In this document: positions 35,220 to 45,018 of the stretch, one piece after another | How the letters are laid out: each line of letters opens with the position of its first letter | Numbering within the stretch: position 1 is the first letter of the stretch | Origin: an uncultured Paraglaciecola sp. | GTDB taxonomy: Bacteria > Pseudomonadota > Gammaproteobacteria > Enterobacterales > Alteromonadaceae | Direction: 5' to 3' | NCBI RefSeq assembly: GCF_937123705.1 | Contig: NZ_CAKZKO010000055.1 | Location: 1 to 64,000, forward strand | Length of the DNA stretch: 64,000 nucleotides | Notes under the pieces: generated by a model | The model's input: only the letters and a program-made list of their open reading frames with translations | What the model was told of the DNA's origin: nothing | Database searches by the model: none | Program-made: the position numbers and the translations under genes

Positions 35220-35873
35220 ATGAAGTATAAATCTTTAAAAACAACACTGACTGCATTATTAATGGGCTTTATGTCGATTGGCTCGGCTACTGCTAACATC
35301 ATGAGCTTTGATATTTCAATGGTCGTAGACAACGACTTTGCGGTATTTAGCGGTAATAGTACAAGTATCAACAATCTAATGTACCAAAACAATGAAGTCT
35401 GGATGGATCAGATTGATAACTTATCCACTCTAGATTTTACACTTGCTGCCGGTGATGACCGATTCTATGTATTGGCAATGGGGGGCGGTGGTCCAGAAGA
35501 GAATATTAGTGGTTTAGTAAATGGTGTGAATATTACTTCATTATCTGTTTCAATGAGCTCTGATCTTGTGCAATTTCTTTCGGGCTATAATTTAGGTGGT
35601 GTTGCAGCCGGCACATATAATGCGTCGCTAGCAGATGTTCAAACAGCATTCTCCGCCGCGACGTGGGGATCCCCTACACTTGATTCATCACAAACAGTGA
35701 TTGTACGTTCCGGATTTGGCTCTGGATTTAATTTTGGAACTGGTACGGCCCACTTGTTTAGTTTCGATGCCGCAGACGTAGGGGTAGATGTAACTGATGT
35801 GCCAGAACCATCTACACTTGCTATTTTCGCATTAGGAATAATAGGCTTAACAACACGTCGATTTAAGAAATAA
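35220..35873 (+). CDS. PEP-CTERM sorting-signal exported protein
   Basis: A 217-aa exported protein. The signal peptide (KSLKTTLTALLMGFMSIGSATA) is followed by a Ser/Gly/Asn-rich, low-Lys mature region without a recognised domain, and the C-terminal sorting signal VPEPSTLAIFALGIIGL plus the basic end TRRFKK. Exosortase (EpsH/XrtA) cleaves after such signals and links the proteins to exopolysaccharide biology. No exosortase is in this window. AAAAGGAAC is a good ribosome binding site 8 bases before ATG. It is flanked by its own sigma-54-type promoter and terminator, so it is a monocistronic unit. Confidence 0.9.
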   Translation: MKYKSLKTTLTALLMGFMSIGSATANIMSFDISMVVDNDFAVFSGNSTSINNLMYQNNEVWMDQIDNLSTLDFTLAAGDDRFYVLAMGGGGPEENISGLVNGVNITSLSVSMSSDLVQFLSGYNLGGVAAGTYNASLADVQTAFSAATWGSPTLDSSQTVIVRSGFGSGFNFGTGTAHLFSFDAADVGVDVTDVPEPSTLAIFALGIIGLTTRRFKK

Positions 35874-35905
35874 CCTTATAATAGTTTTTTAAATACGATC
35901 CTAGA

Positions 35906-35938
35906 AAACATCAACTGTAATGGTTGATGTTTTTTTTA
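35906..35938 (+). terminator. Intrinsic terminator after the PEP-CTERM gene
   Basis: A 10-bp stem AAACATCAAC/GTTGATGTTT with a 7-nt loop, continuing into a run of T. Confidence 0.93.
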
Positions 35939-36042
35939 TGGTTATTGGTAATTTTTTACTGTGAATGTTTCTCATAACCGCAGTCGCTTTTTGCAATTTT
36001 TAAAATGTGATCACATGATTTAACATCACATTTGACTCTAGG

Positions 36043-39027
36043 TTACTCAACCATCCGATTTCTACCGGATTTTTTGCCGTCGTATAATTTTTGGTCGGCT
36101 TGCTGTAAACAGGCATCAAAACTTTGGCCTTGATGGTCACAAATGCCTGCGGTTATGCTTACATTTAAGTTTTCTGAACTTAATTCCATAACAGTTTTAC
36201 CTATTACTTTTTGGAATTGTTGAGCTCGCAATTTCAAGCTTTCAAAGGAAGTAATAGGATCGTCTCGGAGTAGAATTAGAAACTCTTCACCACCCCATCG
36301 AGCAATTAAATCATGATCGCCAGCCTGACTCTTTAAACGTTGTGCACAAGTCACTAATACTTCATCTCCGAGCTGGTGGCCATATTGATCATTTACTTGT
36401 TTGAAGAAGTCGATATCGGCAATCATTAGCGCCACCTTACCTTTCCATTGGGTCCAATTAGGATCGCATAAATTACGGAATCCTCGTCGATTCAATAGTC
36501 CGGTTAATGCATCCTGATTAGCGGCTTGTTGCAACATATTATTGGCTTGTTTTAATTCAGCTGTTCGCTCTTCAACTCTTTCTTTTAACCATAAGTTGCT
36601 CTGCTTAAGTCGTCTAGTTCGGGCAACAATAATTGCTAGAACACTTGCTGCCGCAGCAAATAAGGTTAGAGCTTTAGCCCACCAGGTTAAGTACCAGGGT
36701 GGTAATATCTCAATTTGAAAAGTCGCTGACGGTAACCCTTCAAAAGCTAGAGCTTTTGCTTCAAAAAGATAATTGCCAGGAGGGAGTCTGGTATAACTGG
36801 CTTTTGCTTCGTTTTCAGCTGTTTTTAGCCACTTTTTGTCGAAAGGTAATAGTCGATATTCAAAATTTTGTATGGGCTTGTGATGATAACCCGGCATCGC
36901 AAATTCAAAAGTGATCAAGTCTTGATCATAATTCAACTGCAATTGTCCCTGATAAATATCTGGACTGCTAATGGGCGGTAGCGCTTTTGATGCTGTGTGG
37001 GTTATTTCCCATGTTTTATTGAACACTCGTATTCCGCTAATCAAAGGTGCGGAAGCGGGTGTCTCGTGAACGGGAATATCTAATTTTTGGCGATACAAGC
37101 CTTGATTGGTTGCGATGACAAGTTCCTTTCCAATGACAGATGCTCGTCTAATGATGGCAGTATCTTTGATTGGAAGTCGTTGCTGTTGCCAAATTAATTG
37201 ACCGTTCTTGTCGAGTGCAAACACGCTATTCTCTGACAACAGAAATAACTGTTCATTATTAAGCCCGTTCTCCTCAGATGATGGGAAAATGCTCAGTATC
37301 GGATCAGTTGTAGGCAACACAATATTTTCCCACAAACTATCTTTCAAACGCCATAAACTTTTATGCTGACACAATGCCCATAATTGCCCTGAGGGGTCAG
37401 TATTTATATGCTCTATGTCAGCGCAACTATTTTGGGGATTGTTTAAATTCGAACTGACAAATTTATCTTGTTCACTGTCGTAACGAAACAGCCCAGCTTG
37501 GTTTAATGCAAATATCTGATTTTCAGCCGTGCTTGTTATTGCTACTGATGTATTTTGTTGTAAACCATCATTGCGCGACCATTGACCAATCATTTCTCCA
37601 TTTTGGTCTAATCTTGCAATACCCCCTTCCCATAGACTCAACCATAGGGTTTTATCTGGGGCTTCAGTGAGGCTATAAACATCTGCACTTGCAAACTGAC
37701 TTACATGGCCAAAAACGCTCCAATCTAGGGTGTTAGGGTTTAAACGAATAACGCCATTGCTAGTTCCTAATAACAAGTCACCGCGCTGAGAGGGGGTGAT
37801 TTGCCATACGGATTTGGTTGGCAAATCCAATGGTGAAGGAGAGCTTGGCGATAAATGCTGGATCTCATTGTCAAAATGCCCAATGCTATATAATCCACCA
37901 GAGCTGGTGCCAGCTATCCAGCTGCTTTTATGATAATAAAGACTGTACACATTATTGTGACTAAAGCCAGCTTGGAAGTTGTTCGCAAGGCCGATCCAGC
38001 CTTGTTGATTGTATGCTGGCAAAATGATGCTTACACCATTTTCATGTCCAACATAAAAAGTACCATTGCTACTTTTCAGCAAAGCACGCACATGTTTGCC
38101 ACCAATCGATGATGTGTCGGGAGCATAAAACTGACTACTTGATATTTTGTTGCCTGATTTGGTATCAAACTGTTGCAATCCGCCTGCCCATAAACCGGCC
38201 CAAATTGACTGTTCTGTTGGCAGTAATGCCATCACTCCATTAACTGGCAATACAAAGTTTTCTGACTCATTTACCGCATTTTTATGCCAGTGACGCTGTA
38301 CTTTCCCCTGATTATTTAACCAATAAAACCCATGTTTGTGTGTCCCTACGTATAAGACACTATTAAAAACTACCATTTCTCTGACACGAGTATCAACCAA
38401 ATCTGGTGCAAATGCTTGAACCTTGATGCATTCTTCAGAGCATTGAAATAACCCATGACCGCGCACCGCCAGAATTAAACGCTTATCGTACATAACGAGG
38501 CGTTCTACGCGTGAACTTTCGGGTAATCCATCAAAGGACAATTTACGACAGGTTTTATTTTCAGTCAGTTGGTATACTCCAGAGTGCGCTAATGCAACTA
38601 AGCCCAATCTTGGGTGCTCAATGAGTTGGCCAAAAGACTGTTCAGATTGACAAGTTAGTGGTGTAAAGTTATTGGTTTGAGCTTGCCAATGCCACACCCC
38701 GTCATCTGTAGCTAACCAGATACTAGCTGTTCCAGATTTTAAAAAATGTTCAATAGCCGATTGAGGGCCATGACTAATTTTCTGAATTTCATTGTTATAA
38801 ATGCGATACAATCCGCTATCTGCACCTACCCAGATTTGCCCTAAAGAGTCTTCATATAAGGTATTCACATTGCTAGGCGCAGGCACTTCTATATTGGTAA
38901 ATTGGTATCGAGTCCACAACTCACTTGCGCTAACAGACAGGCTAAAAAAGCTAAATAAGATCAACAAACGATAATAATTTCTGAGAAAAAACCGAGTTTT
39001 GTATAAACGTTTAAGGTGCATGAACAA
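36043..39027 (-). CDS. Beta-propeller (Reg_prop)/Y_Y_Y/GGDEF diguanylate cyclase
   Basis: A 994-aa membrane sensor. N-terminal signal/anchor (LLILFSFFSLSVSA), then about 650 residues of two-component regulator propeller repeats with recurrent GQIWVGADSGLYR-like blades, a Y_Y_Y domain (about 690-770), one membrane helix (ALTLFAAAASVLAIIVA), coiled coil, and a C-terminal GGDEF domain with an intact RWGGEEFLILL motif. The residues where an RxxD inhibitory site would be are GDHD, so product inhibition through that site is not expected. It likely senses an extracytoplasmic ligand (such propellers often respond to sugars) and makes c-di-GMP. It stands alone, with no linked regulator. Confidence 0.92.
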   Translation of the reverse strand: MFMHLKRLYKTRFFLRNYYRLLILFSFFSLSVSASELWTRYQFTNIEVPAPSNVNTLYEDSLGQIWVGADSGLYRIYNNEIQKISHGPQSAIEHFLKSGTASIWLATDDGVWHWQAQTNNFTPLTCQSEQSFGQLIEHPRLGLVALAHSGVYQLTENKTCRKLSFDGLPESSRVERLVMYDKRLILAVRGHGLFQCSEECIKVQAFAPDLVDTRVREMVVFNSVLYVGTHKHGFYWLNNQGKVQRHWHKNAVNESENFVLPVNGVMALLPTEQSIWAGLWAGGLQQFDTKSGNKISSSQFYAPDTSSIGGKHVRALLKSSNGTFYVGHENGVSIILPAYNQQGWIGLANNFQAGFSHNNVYSLYYHKSSWIAGTSSGGLYSIGHFDNEIQHLSPSSPSPLDLPTKSVWQITPSQRGDLLLGTSNGVIRLNPNTLDWSVFGHVSQFASADVYSLTEAPDKTLWLSLWEGGIARLDQNGEMIGQWSRNDGLQQNTSVAITSTAENQIFALNQAGLFRYDSEQDKFVSSNLNNPQNSCADIEHINTDPSGQLWALCQHKSLWRLKDSLWENIVLPTTDPILSIFPSSEENGLNNEQLFLLSENSVFALDKNGQLIWQQQRLPIKDTAIIRRASVIGKELVIATNQGLYRQKLDIPVHETPASAPLISGIRVFNKTWEITHTASKALPPISSPDIYQGQLQLNYDQDLITFEFAMPGYHHKPIQNFEYRLLPFDKKWLKTAENEAKASYTRLPPGNYLFEAKALAFEGLPSATFQIEILPPWYLTWWAKALTLFAAAASVLAIIVARTRRLKQSNLWLKERVEERTAELKQANNMLQQAANQDALTGLLNRRGFRNLCDPNWTQWKGKVALMIADIDFFKQVNDQYGHQLGDEVLVTCAQRLKSQAGDHDLIARWGGEEFLILLRDDPITSFESLKLRAQQFQKVIGKTVMELSSENLNVSITAGICDHQGQSFDACLQQADQKLYDGKKSGRNRMVE

Positions 39028-39244
39028 ATAATAGGATGGTTATAACTATTTATGGTAACTGGGTTTATGCTGTAAATCCAGTTACTACGCTATAGAGATT
39101 TATTAGCTAGAGTTCTACTTAGTCAGATAGAATATGAAAAAAGTACAAAGGTGTGACTTTTTATGACGTGTAGATATACGTGGATTTTGCCACTCAAAAA
39201 TATGCGTCAGATAATTAATTGAAGAGTAACTATTTACCTAAAAG
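39028..39244. other. Intergenic stretch downstream of the tRNA-derived array
   Basis: No gene is seen. It carries the likely terminator of the tRNA-Thr/array transcript at 39138-39162 and, beyond it, the upstream region of the propeller-GGDEF gene. Confidence 0.5.
39138..39162 (-). terminator. Probable terminator of the tRNA-Thr/79-bp array transcript
   Basis: On the minus strand AAAAAGT and ACTTTTT pair, with an inner ACA/TGT extension past a one-base bulge and a CCTT loop, ending in a T run. It is the first good hairpin after the array. Confidence 0.55.
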
Positions 39245-39560
39245 TATTGTCGGCTACTGAGTTCGAACTGCTATGAGGCTTAGCTGCTGATTACAAGTCA
39301 GTTTGAATTATTTGTGTAGAAAATGGTGCCGACTACCGGAGTCGAACTGCTATGAGGCTTAGCTGTTGATTACAAGTCAGTTTGAATTATTTGTGTAGAA
39401 AATGGTGCCGACTATCGGAGTCGAACTGCTATGAGGCTTAGCTACTGATTACAAATCACGAAAGAATAGAGGATATAAAAATGGTGCCCACCACCAGAGT
39501 CGAACTGCTATGAGACTTAGCTGCTGATTACAAGTCAGTTTGGATTATTTGTGTAGAAAA
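39245..39560 (-). repeat. Four 79-bp tandem repeats derived from the tRNA-Thr 3' half
   Basis: Units start at 39245, 39324, 39403 and 39482, and the intact tRNA-Thr starts at 39561, so the period is exactly 79 bp throughout. In tRNA sense each unit keeps the anticodon arm (ACTGACTTGTAATCAG, with drift in unit 3), a new 15-16 nt piece containing GCTA-N7-TAGC in place of the variable region, the T loop TTCGACT, the 3' acceptor strand and CCA. It lacks the D arm and 5' acceptor strand. Units 1, 2 and 4 also share a spacer (TTTTCTACACAAATAATTC or near). Unit 1 is eroded at its CCA end, and unit 3 has a diverged spacer. It lies downstream of tRNA-Thr on the same transcript. Confidence 0.93.
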
Positions 39561-39636
<76 letters not shown>

Positions 39637-39707
39637 ACACTAGGGTGACGCTACTTTTGGGGTGTTGGTAAACTGTTTAGAAGCAGCTAATCCCGAAAGC
39701 GAGCGCC

Positions 39708-39735
39708 ATTGTATGCATAATTTATTTGTTGTCAA
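39708..39735 (-). promoter_or_regulatory. Sigma-70 promoter for tRNA-Thr and the repeat array
   Basis: On the minus strand TTGACA (39735-39730), a 16-nt spacer and TACAAT (39713-39708), followed by a GC-rich discriminator-like stretch (GGCGCTCGC) as in stable RNA promoters. The tRNA 5' end is about 65 nt downstream. Confidence 0.82.
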
Positions 39736-39764
39736 TCAAATAAAGATTATTTTGCTTTGAATGT

Positions 39765-40904
39765 TTAAAGTTTGAGCAATTTCGTCGCTTCATCTTTTAG
39801 CATTGGGAAATATTCGTCAGGCACATACTCAGCCAAAGCTTGCATAGTTTTTCCTAGTTCAGGGTAATTATCAGCACATAAATTAAAATGGCCCATCTTG
39901 CGTTTGTTGCGCGGTGTTTTGCCGTACCAATGTAAATGGCAGCCAGGAATACTCAGCATATCCCGTGCGAAAGCTTTGCAACCTATGATGTTGATCATGG
40001 CTGTGGGTGAGGTGACTTTGGTGGAACCTAAGGGTAATCCTCTCACTGCTCTAAGGTGGTTTTCGAACTGGCAGGTGTCTGCACCTTGCATGGTCCAGTG
40101 CCCTGAATTATGTACTCTTGGGGCAATTTCATTGACTAATAACTGCGGTCCGATTTGGAAAAATTCAACTGCTAATACGCCTACATAATCTAGCATACTT
40201 GCTAGTTTATTAAATATGGCTTGAGCTTGTTGCTCGAGTGCCTTGTCAACTTGTGGGGCAGGTGCAATAGAGACATGTAATTGCCCTTGATAGTGTAAGT
40301 TTTCAGCAAGTGGGTAATAGGCTATATCACCATCGCTACTACGTACTGCTACCAATGAAAGCTCACGGTCAAAATTCAGCATCTTTTCAGCAATAAGCGG
40401 CACTTTATGTAGGTCTAGTTGGGATAATTGTTGTTTAAGCTCGGGCAATTCGTTTTTGCTTTGTAAGCGCCATTGGCCATAGCCATCGTAGCCATCTCTG
40501 CTGGCTTTGATAATGAGTTTTTCACCCAACTTTGCCACTGCGGCATCTAATTGATCAACTTCGGTGATGATCTCAAAAGGGCAGTTGGCGATACTCAATT
40601 TTTCGAGAAGTTTTTTCTCTCGTACTCTATCTGCGCCCGTTAGAATGGCCTCAACGCTAGGTTTAAGTTTGCCACTGCTGTGGGTGAGTGCGAGTAAGTC
40701 TTCGGGAATGTGTTCAAACTCAACAGTGATGGCGTTAACTTCTTCAATCATGCTCTCGAGGGAGTTGCTGATTTTTTGCTTGCTGACAGGATCGACTACT
40801 TTATTGTCAGCTACGTCAACTGCCTGAACACTTATGCCAAGTGGCGAGCCAGCTAAAGCCATCATTCTAGCCAGTTGGCCTGATCCAAGCACTAATACAC
40901 TCAT
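39765..40904 (-). CDS. purK: 5-(carboxyamino)imidazole ribonucleotide synthase PurK
   Basis: ATP-grasp enzyme of purine synthesis that carboxylates AIR to N5-CAIR. It has the N-terminal VLGSGQLARMMALAGSPLG, the ATP-grasp stretch KASRDGYDGYGQW, and the metal-binding region NEIAPRVHNSGHWT. It is 379 aa, slightly longer than the E. coli enzyme (355). It lies 25 bases downstream of purE, whose enzyme uses its product, in the usual purE-purK operon order. ATG start. Confidence 0.97.
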   Translation of the reverse strand: MSVLVLGSGQLARMMALAGSPLGISVQAVDVADNKVVDPVSKQKISNSLESMIEEVNAITVEFEHIPEDLLALTHSSGKLKPSVEAILTGADRVREKKLLEKLSIANCPFEIITEVDQLDAAVAKLGEKLIIKASRDGYDGYGQWRLQSKNELPELKQQLSQLDLHKVPLIAEKMLNFDRELSLVAVRSSDGDIAYYPLAENLHYQGQLHVSIAPAPQVDKALEQQAQAIFNKLASMLDYVGVLAVEFFQIGPQLLVNEIAPRVHNSGHWTMQGADTCQFENHLRAVRGLPLGSTKVTSPTAMINIIGCKAFARDMLSIPGCHLHWYGKTPRNKRKMGHFNLCADNYPELGKTMQALAEYVPDEYFPMLKDEATKLLKL

Positions 40905-40929
40905 TTACATACTCTCATGGTCACTGTGA

Positions 40930-41424
40930 TTATAAAGAGGGAAGGACTAATTCGTCTTGTGCCAGCACCGTAGCGGTTTGTTCGGCGCGAAAATCTTTAA
41001 TCGCTTGTTGCACATCTGGGTTTTGCAATGCGACTATTTGCGCCGCTAACAAGCCAGCATTAGCGGCTCCGGCTTCGCCAATGGCAAGGGTGCCTACAGC
41101 CACGCCTTTTGGCATTTGTACAATTGAAAGCAAAGAGTCGATACCGTTTAGCTGGCTAGAGCGAACCGGCACACCAAACACGGGTAGGTGAGTATGTGCG
41201 GCTATCATTCCAGGTAAATGTGCCGCGCCACCTGCACCACCAATAATGACTTGGTAGCCTAGATCGGCCGCTTGTTCGGCAAAATCTGTGAGTAAGTTGG
41301 GTGTACGGTGCGCAGAAACCACCTTGGCGGTATAGCTTACGCCTAGCCTTTCAAGCATGAGTGCCGCATTTTGCATGGTGGGCCAATCAGATTTTGAACC
41401 CATTACTATTGCCACTTTTGGCAT
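40930..41424 (-). CDS. purE: N5-CAIR mutase PurE
   Basis: Class I PurE, which converts N5-CAIR to CAIR in purine synthesis. It has the signature [20 protein letters not shown] and [17 protein letters not shown] with the catalytic His, then [10 protein letters not shown]. It is 164 aa, typical. ATG start. First gene of the purE-purK pair. Confidence 0.98.
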   Translation of the reverse strand: MPKVAIVMGSKSDWPTMQNAALMLERLGVSYTAKVVSAHRTPNLLTDFAEQAADLGYQVIIGGAGGAAHLPGMIAAHTHLPVFGVPVRSSQLNGIDSLLSIVQMPKGVAVGTLAIGEAGAANAGLLAAQIVALQNPDVQQAIKDFRAEQTATVLAQDELVLPSL

Positions 41425-41552
41425 ATATTTCTCTCTTAAATCACATTTTCAATTGGGAGGAAATCGATTCCTCTAAATTTTAGGACGCGTATTGTAGCCT
41501 ATCGCGATCCGCATAGAAACCACCCCAATTAGTGATTTTACTGACACCTAGC

Positions 41553-42845
41553 TTAATGTAAGTGCATGTAATCTAGGGTTAAGTGGGTAAGCAGCTTAAC
41601 GCCGGTTTTCATGCCAGAGTCGTCCACATAAAACTCTGGGGTGTGATGAGCGGGTGCTTGGTCTTCGCTTACATCAAGAGGTTTTCCACCTACCCACATG
41701 TATAGTCCGGGTACTTTTTCTTGAAAAAATGAAAAATCTTCAGCGCCCGTTACCGGTTTACTATATATAACATTGTCGCGCCCCGCGCTTTTCATTAGGG
41801 TGGGTAACATCTTCTCGGTAAGTGCAATATCGTTAAAAGTGATGGGGTAGCTTTGACCTAAAGGCAAGGTAACTTCGGCTTGAGCGCGCATACTGTCGGC
41901 AATTCCATGCACCTTTCTTGGTATCGCTTCATACATATGTTTACGAGAAGCGGCATTTAAGGTGCGTATAGTGCCCACCAACTCGACTTCGCTAGGAATG
42001 ATATTTGAGCGATTGCCACCATGAATAGAGCCAATTGTTACCACCGCTGCTTCATCAATTAATTTGATTTCGCGGCTGACTATGGTTTGTAGGCTCATAA
42101 TAATTTGCGCTGCAGTGGTGATAGGATCAACACTCGACCAAGGGTAAGCGCCATGGGCTTGCTTGCCTTTTATGACAATTTTAAAAGGATCAACTGCTGC
42201 CATAGTGCCGCCTTCTTTGTAGCGCACTTTTCCTACGTCTGTAGAGGAGCTAATATGCAATCCAAAGATCACATCCACATCAGGATTTTTTAATACCCCT
42301 TCTTTCACCATCACTTCTGCGCCGCCTGTTTCGCCTCTTGGTGCGCCTTCTTCAGCAGGTTGAAAAATAAACTTCACTTTGCCCTTTAATTGCCCTTTTA
42401 GATCCACCAAAATTTTGGCCGCGCCCATTAGCATAGCAATATGGGTGTCGTGTCCACAGGCATGCATCACGGGTACATCATTACCGTCTAGCTCACCTCG
42501 CTGCACAGACTTCCAAGCTAACTCGCTTTGCTCTAACACAGGTAAACCGTCCATGTCTGCTCGTAAAGCAACAACAGGCCCAGCAACGCCACTATCTAAA
42601 ATGGCGACTACGCCTGTTTTGGCTACCCCAGTTTGCACTTCTAAGCCTAAGCTGGTGAGGTATTTAGCAATATATTTTGCCGTTGCAAACTCGCGGTTAG
42701 ACAATTCAGGGAATTGATGAAAATGATGACGCCATTCCACAACTTTAGGATGAATTTTGTCAACCTTTTTCCCTATGTTTGGCGCAGCATTGAGGGCTGA
42801 AAATTGGCTTGTTATTAATAAAGAGGCAAAAGTGAGAAGTTTCAT
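41553..42845 (-). CDS. Exported M20-family amidohydrolase (N-acyl amino acid/hippurate hydrolase type)
   Basis: A 430-aa metal-dependent amidohydrolase of the M20D group. ATG 42845 gives a compact signal peptide (KLLTFASLLITSQFSALNA); a TTG 24 bases upstream is the alternative. Metal ligands are seen in MHACGHDTHIAML, FQPAEEGAPRGETGGAE, GLHIS and the C-terminal GAEDFSFF, together with an internal dimerisation domain (about residues 205-315). It probably removes acyl groups from amino acids or dipeptides in the periplasm; the exact substrate is not predictable. Monocistronic, between purE and rho. Confidence 0.93.
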   Translation of the reverse strand: MKLLTFASLLITSQFSALNAAPNIGKKVDKIHPKVVEWRHHFHQFPELSNREFATAKYIAKYLTSLGLEVQTGVAKTGVVAILDSGVAGPVVALRADMDGLPVLEQSELAWKSVQRGELDGNDVPVMHACGHDTHIAMLMGAAKILVDLKGQLKGKVKFIFQPAEEGAPRGETGGAEVMVKEGVLKNPDVDVIFGLHISSSTDVGKVRYKEGGTMAAVDPFKIVIKGKQAHGAYPWSSVDPITTAAQIIMSLQTIVSREIKLIDEAAVVTIGSIHGGNRSNIIPSEVELVGTIRTLNAASRKHMYEAIPRKVHGIADSMRAQAEVTLPLGQSYPITFNDIALTEKMLPTLMKSAGRDNVIYSKPVTGAEDFSFFQEKVPGLYMWVGGKPLDVSEDQAPAHHTPEFYVDDSGMKTGVKLLTHLTLDYMHLH

Positions 42846-42927
42846 AATGAGCTTAGAATGATGAGTCAACTTCTAATATGTTGAAAGCGATACAGCTTGT
42901 CAAATACTGCTGCTAATTTAAGCAAAA

Positions 42928-42958
42928 AAAATCCGCTGCAGTGAACTGAGCGGATTTT
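42928..42958 (-). terminator. Intrinsic terminator after rho
   Basis: Minus-strand stem AAAATCCGCT/AGCGGATTTT with an inner CAGT/ACTG extension, followed by eight T in all. It begins 17 bases past the rho stop. Confidence 0.93.
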
Positions 42959-42974
42959 TAGGATAATCGCTTAA

Positions 42975-44240
42975 TTAGCTTTTTTGTCTGCGCATGGCAG
43001 TAAAGAATTCATTGTTGGTTTTAGTCATAGACAATTTACCAATTAAAAATTCCATGGCGTCGATTTCAGACATCTCATGGACTATCTTGCGCAATATCCA
43101 CATTTTTTGTAATTCGTCTTGGGTGGTCAGCAACTCTTCACGTCTAGTACCCGAACGGTTGTAATCAATAGCAGGGAATACACGTTTTTCAGCAATTTTA
43201 CGGTTCAGGTGCAATTCCATATTACCCGTACCTTTAAACTCTTCGTATATTACTTCATCCATCTTAGAGCCGGTATCAATCAAGGCTGTAGCAATAATGG
43301 TTAAACTGCCACCTTCTTCGATGTTACGTGCAGCACCAAAGAAACGCTTAGGTTTGTGCAATGCGTTAGCATCCACACCACCGGTTAATACTTTACCTGA
43401 TGAAGGGATAACGGTGTTGTAAGCACGGGCTAAACGAGTAATAGAGTCGAGCAAAATAACCACGTCTTTTTTGTGTTCAACTAAACGTTTGGCTTTTTCG
43501 ATCACCATTTCTGCCACTTGTACGTGGCGGCTGGCTGGCTCGTCAAAGGTAGAGGCCACCACTTCGCCGCGTACCAAACGCTGCATTTCGGTGACTTCTT
43601 CTGGACGTTCGTCAATCAATAACACCATCAATAAACATTCTGGATGATTGGCGGCGATTGATTGAGCGATGTTTTGTAACAACAAGGTTTTACCGGCTTT
43701 AGGCGGCGCCACTATTAAACCACGTTGACCACGGCCGATAGGTGAGGCTAAATCTAATACCCTAGCAGTGATATCTTCACTACTGCCATTACCGCGCTCC
43801 ATGACTAAGCGTTCGTTAGCGTGCAGTGGCGTTAAGTTTTCGAATAAAATTTTATTACGGGCGTTTTCAGGACGGTCATAATTTACTTCGCTAATTTTTA
43901 GTAATGCAAAGTAACGTTCGCTGTCTTTTGGTGGGCGAATTTTACCTGAAATAGTATCACCAGTACGCAAGTTGAAGCGCCTGATTTGACTAGGAGAAAC
44001 ATAAATGTCGTCTGGCCCTGCCAAGTATGAAGAGTCATTGGAACGCAAAAATCCAAAGCCATCTTGAAGAATTTCTAATACGCCATTTCCAAAAATGTCT
44101 TCTCCGCTTTTAGCGTGAGATTTTAGGATAGAAAAAATGATGTCTTGTTTGCGAGCGCGAGCCATGTTTTCTAGCTTCATTTCTTCTGCTAGTTTAACCA
44201 GTTCACTGATAGGTTTATTCTTGAGTTCCGTTAGGTTCAT
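42975..44240 (-). CDS. rho: Transcription termination factor Rho
   Basis: Hexameric RNA-dependent ATPase that ends transcription. It has the N-terminal helical domain ([17 protein letters not shown]), the cold-shock-like RNA-binding domain with GFGFLRS and the primary RNA site (about residues 50-130), Walker [13 protein letters not shown], Walker [17 protein letters not shown], and the Q/R loops in the C-terminal half. It is 421 aa, full length. Followed by a strong intrinsic terminator. The upstream 350-bp leader separates it from trxA, as in other gammaproteobacteria, where rho represses itself within its leader. Confidence 0.98.
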   Translation of the reverse strand: MNLTELKNKPISELVKLAEEMKLENMARARKQDIIFSILKSHAKSGEDIFGNGVLEILQDGFGFLRSNDSSYLAGPDDIYVSPSQIRRFNLRTGDTISGKIRPPKDSERYFALLKISEVNYDRPENARNKILFENLTPLHANERLVMERGNGSSEDITARVLDLASPIGRGQRGLIVAPPKAGKTLLLQNIAQSIAANHPECLLMVLLIDERPEEVTEMQRLVRGEVVASTFDEPASRHVQVAEMVIEKAKRLVEHKKDVVILLDSITRLARAYNTVIPSSGKVLTGGVDANALHKPKRFFGAARNIEEGGSLTIIATALIDTGSKMDEVIYEEFKGTGNMELHLNRKIAEKRVFPAIDYNRSGTRREELLTTQDELQKMWILRKIVHEMSEIDAMEFLIGKLSMTKTNNEFFTAMRRQKS

Positions 44241-44537
44241 AATAGGTGGGTCTTTATTCTAGAAGCTTATTTTACAAGCCAGTTTGATTGAGTGGTTCAA
44301 AGGTTTTTACTTATTTACATCTCTGATTTGAGCGAAGTGTGGGCGGTTCATGTGTGAACAACACAAAAGTTAGCACCAAATAATTGCCGCGTCCAGTGAA
44401 TTGTCTACTGGTTTGCTGATTTCCTTGTATAGGGTAGTGCAAATTTAAAATAACAATAGCAAAGTGGAAATACCTTAAATATCATTAGGTGCGCTACTTA
44501 TGGGCGCTGCAGCCTTATTGTTGGCCCAGGTAGACAT
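44241..44537. promoter_or_regulatory. rho leader and promoter region
   Basis: About 300 bases without a recognisable gene between the trxA terminator and the rho ATG on the same strand. Rho is autoregulated through its leader in E. coli. I see no conserved leader peptide here and no near-consensus promoter I can place with confidence. Confidence 0.35.
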
Positions 44538-44563
44538 AAAAAAGCCCAGCAACAGCTGAGCCT
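44538..44563 (-). terminator. Intrinsic terminator after trxA
   Basis: Minus-strand hairpin AGGCTCAGC-TGTT-GCTGGGCTT (9 bp with G-U pairs) followed by a run of T, 28 bases past the trxA stop. Confidence 0.88.
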
Positions 44564-44590
44564 ATTTATTTTATTTTGTCATAACAAAAA

Positions 44591-44917
44591 CTAGATGTTT
44601 TCGTTTAAAAACTCAATAAGTTGGGTTTTTGATAAAGCGCCGACTTTTGTTGCCGCTACATTGCCTTCTTTGAATAGTAACAATGTAGGGATACCTCTGA
44701 TGCCATACTTAGGTGCCGTTTCGTTATTTTCATCGACATTTAGCTTGCCAACTGTTACTTTGCCGTCAAATTCGTCAGCCACTTCATGCAGTATCGGTGC
44801 GATCATTTTACATGGACCACACCATTCTGCCCAAAAATCAACTAACACAGGACCAGCAGCATTGATAACATCGGCCTCGAAACTATCATCAGATAACTGG
44901 ATAATTTTGTCGCTCAT
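44591..44917 (-). CDS. trxA: Thioredoxin 1 TrxA
   Basis: A 108-aa cytoplasmic thiol-disulphide reductant. It has the active site [13 protein letters not shown], the cis-Pro loop RGIPTLLLF and the buried Asp in VLVDFWA. The length equals E. coli thioredoxin 1. ATG start with GGAG about 6 bases upstream. It is divergent from rhlB and upstream of rho with its own terminator, the conserved gammaproteobacterial order. It could supply electrons to DsbD. Confidence 0.98.
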   Translation of the reverse strand: MSDKIIQLSDDSFEADVINAAGPVLVDFWAEWCGPCKMIAPILHEVADEFDGKVTVGKLNVDENNETAPKYGIRGIPTLLLFKEGNVAATKVGALSKTQLIEFLNENI

Positions 44918-45018
44918 TTTTTTCTCCGTAATTAATTCTGTCGCTGATATGATTCAGCGCGGTTGTGATTGTTATATAGAAACTGGTTTTTAATGCAAGC
45001 AATGATAAGCTATAAGCT

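Noticed and set aside
39245..39560. A CRISPR-like regular repeat array
   Set aside because: The whole 79-bp period is repeated, with no unique spacers, and the content is the 3' half of the adjacent tRNA-Thr. No cas genes are present.
42379..42717. A 112-codon + strand frame antisense to the M20 amidohydrolase
   Set aside because: Shadow of the well-supported amidohydrolase gene. No start signal or family.
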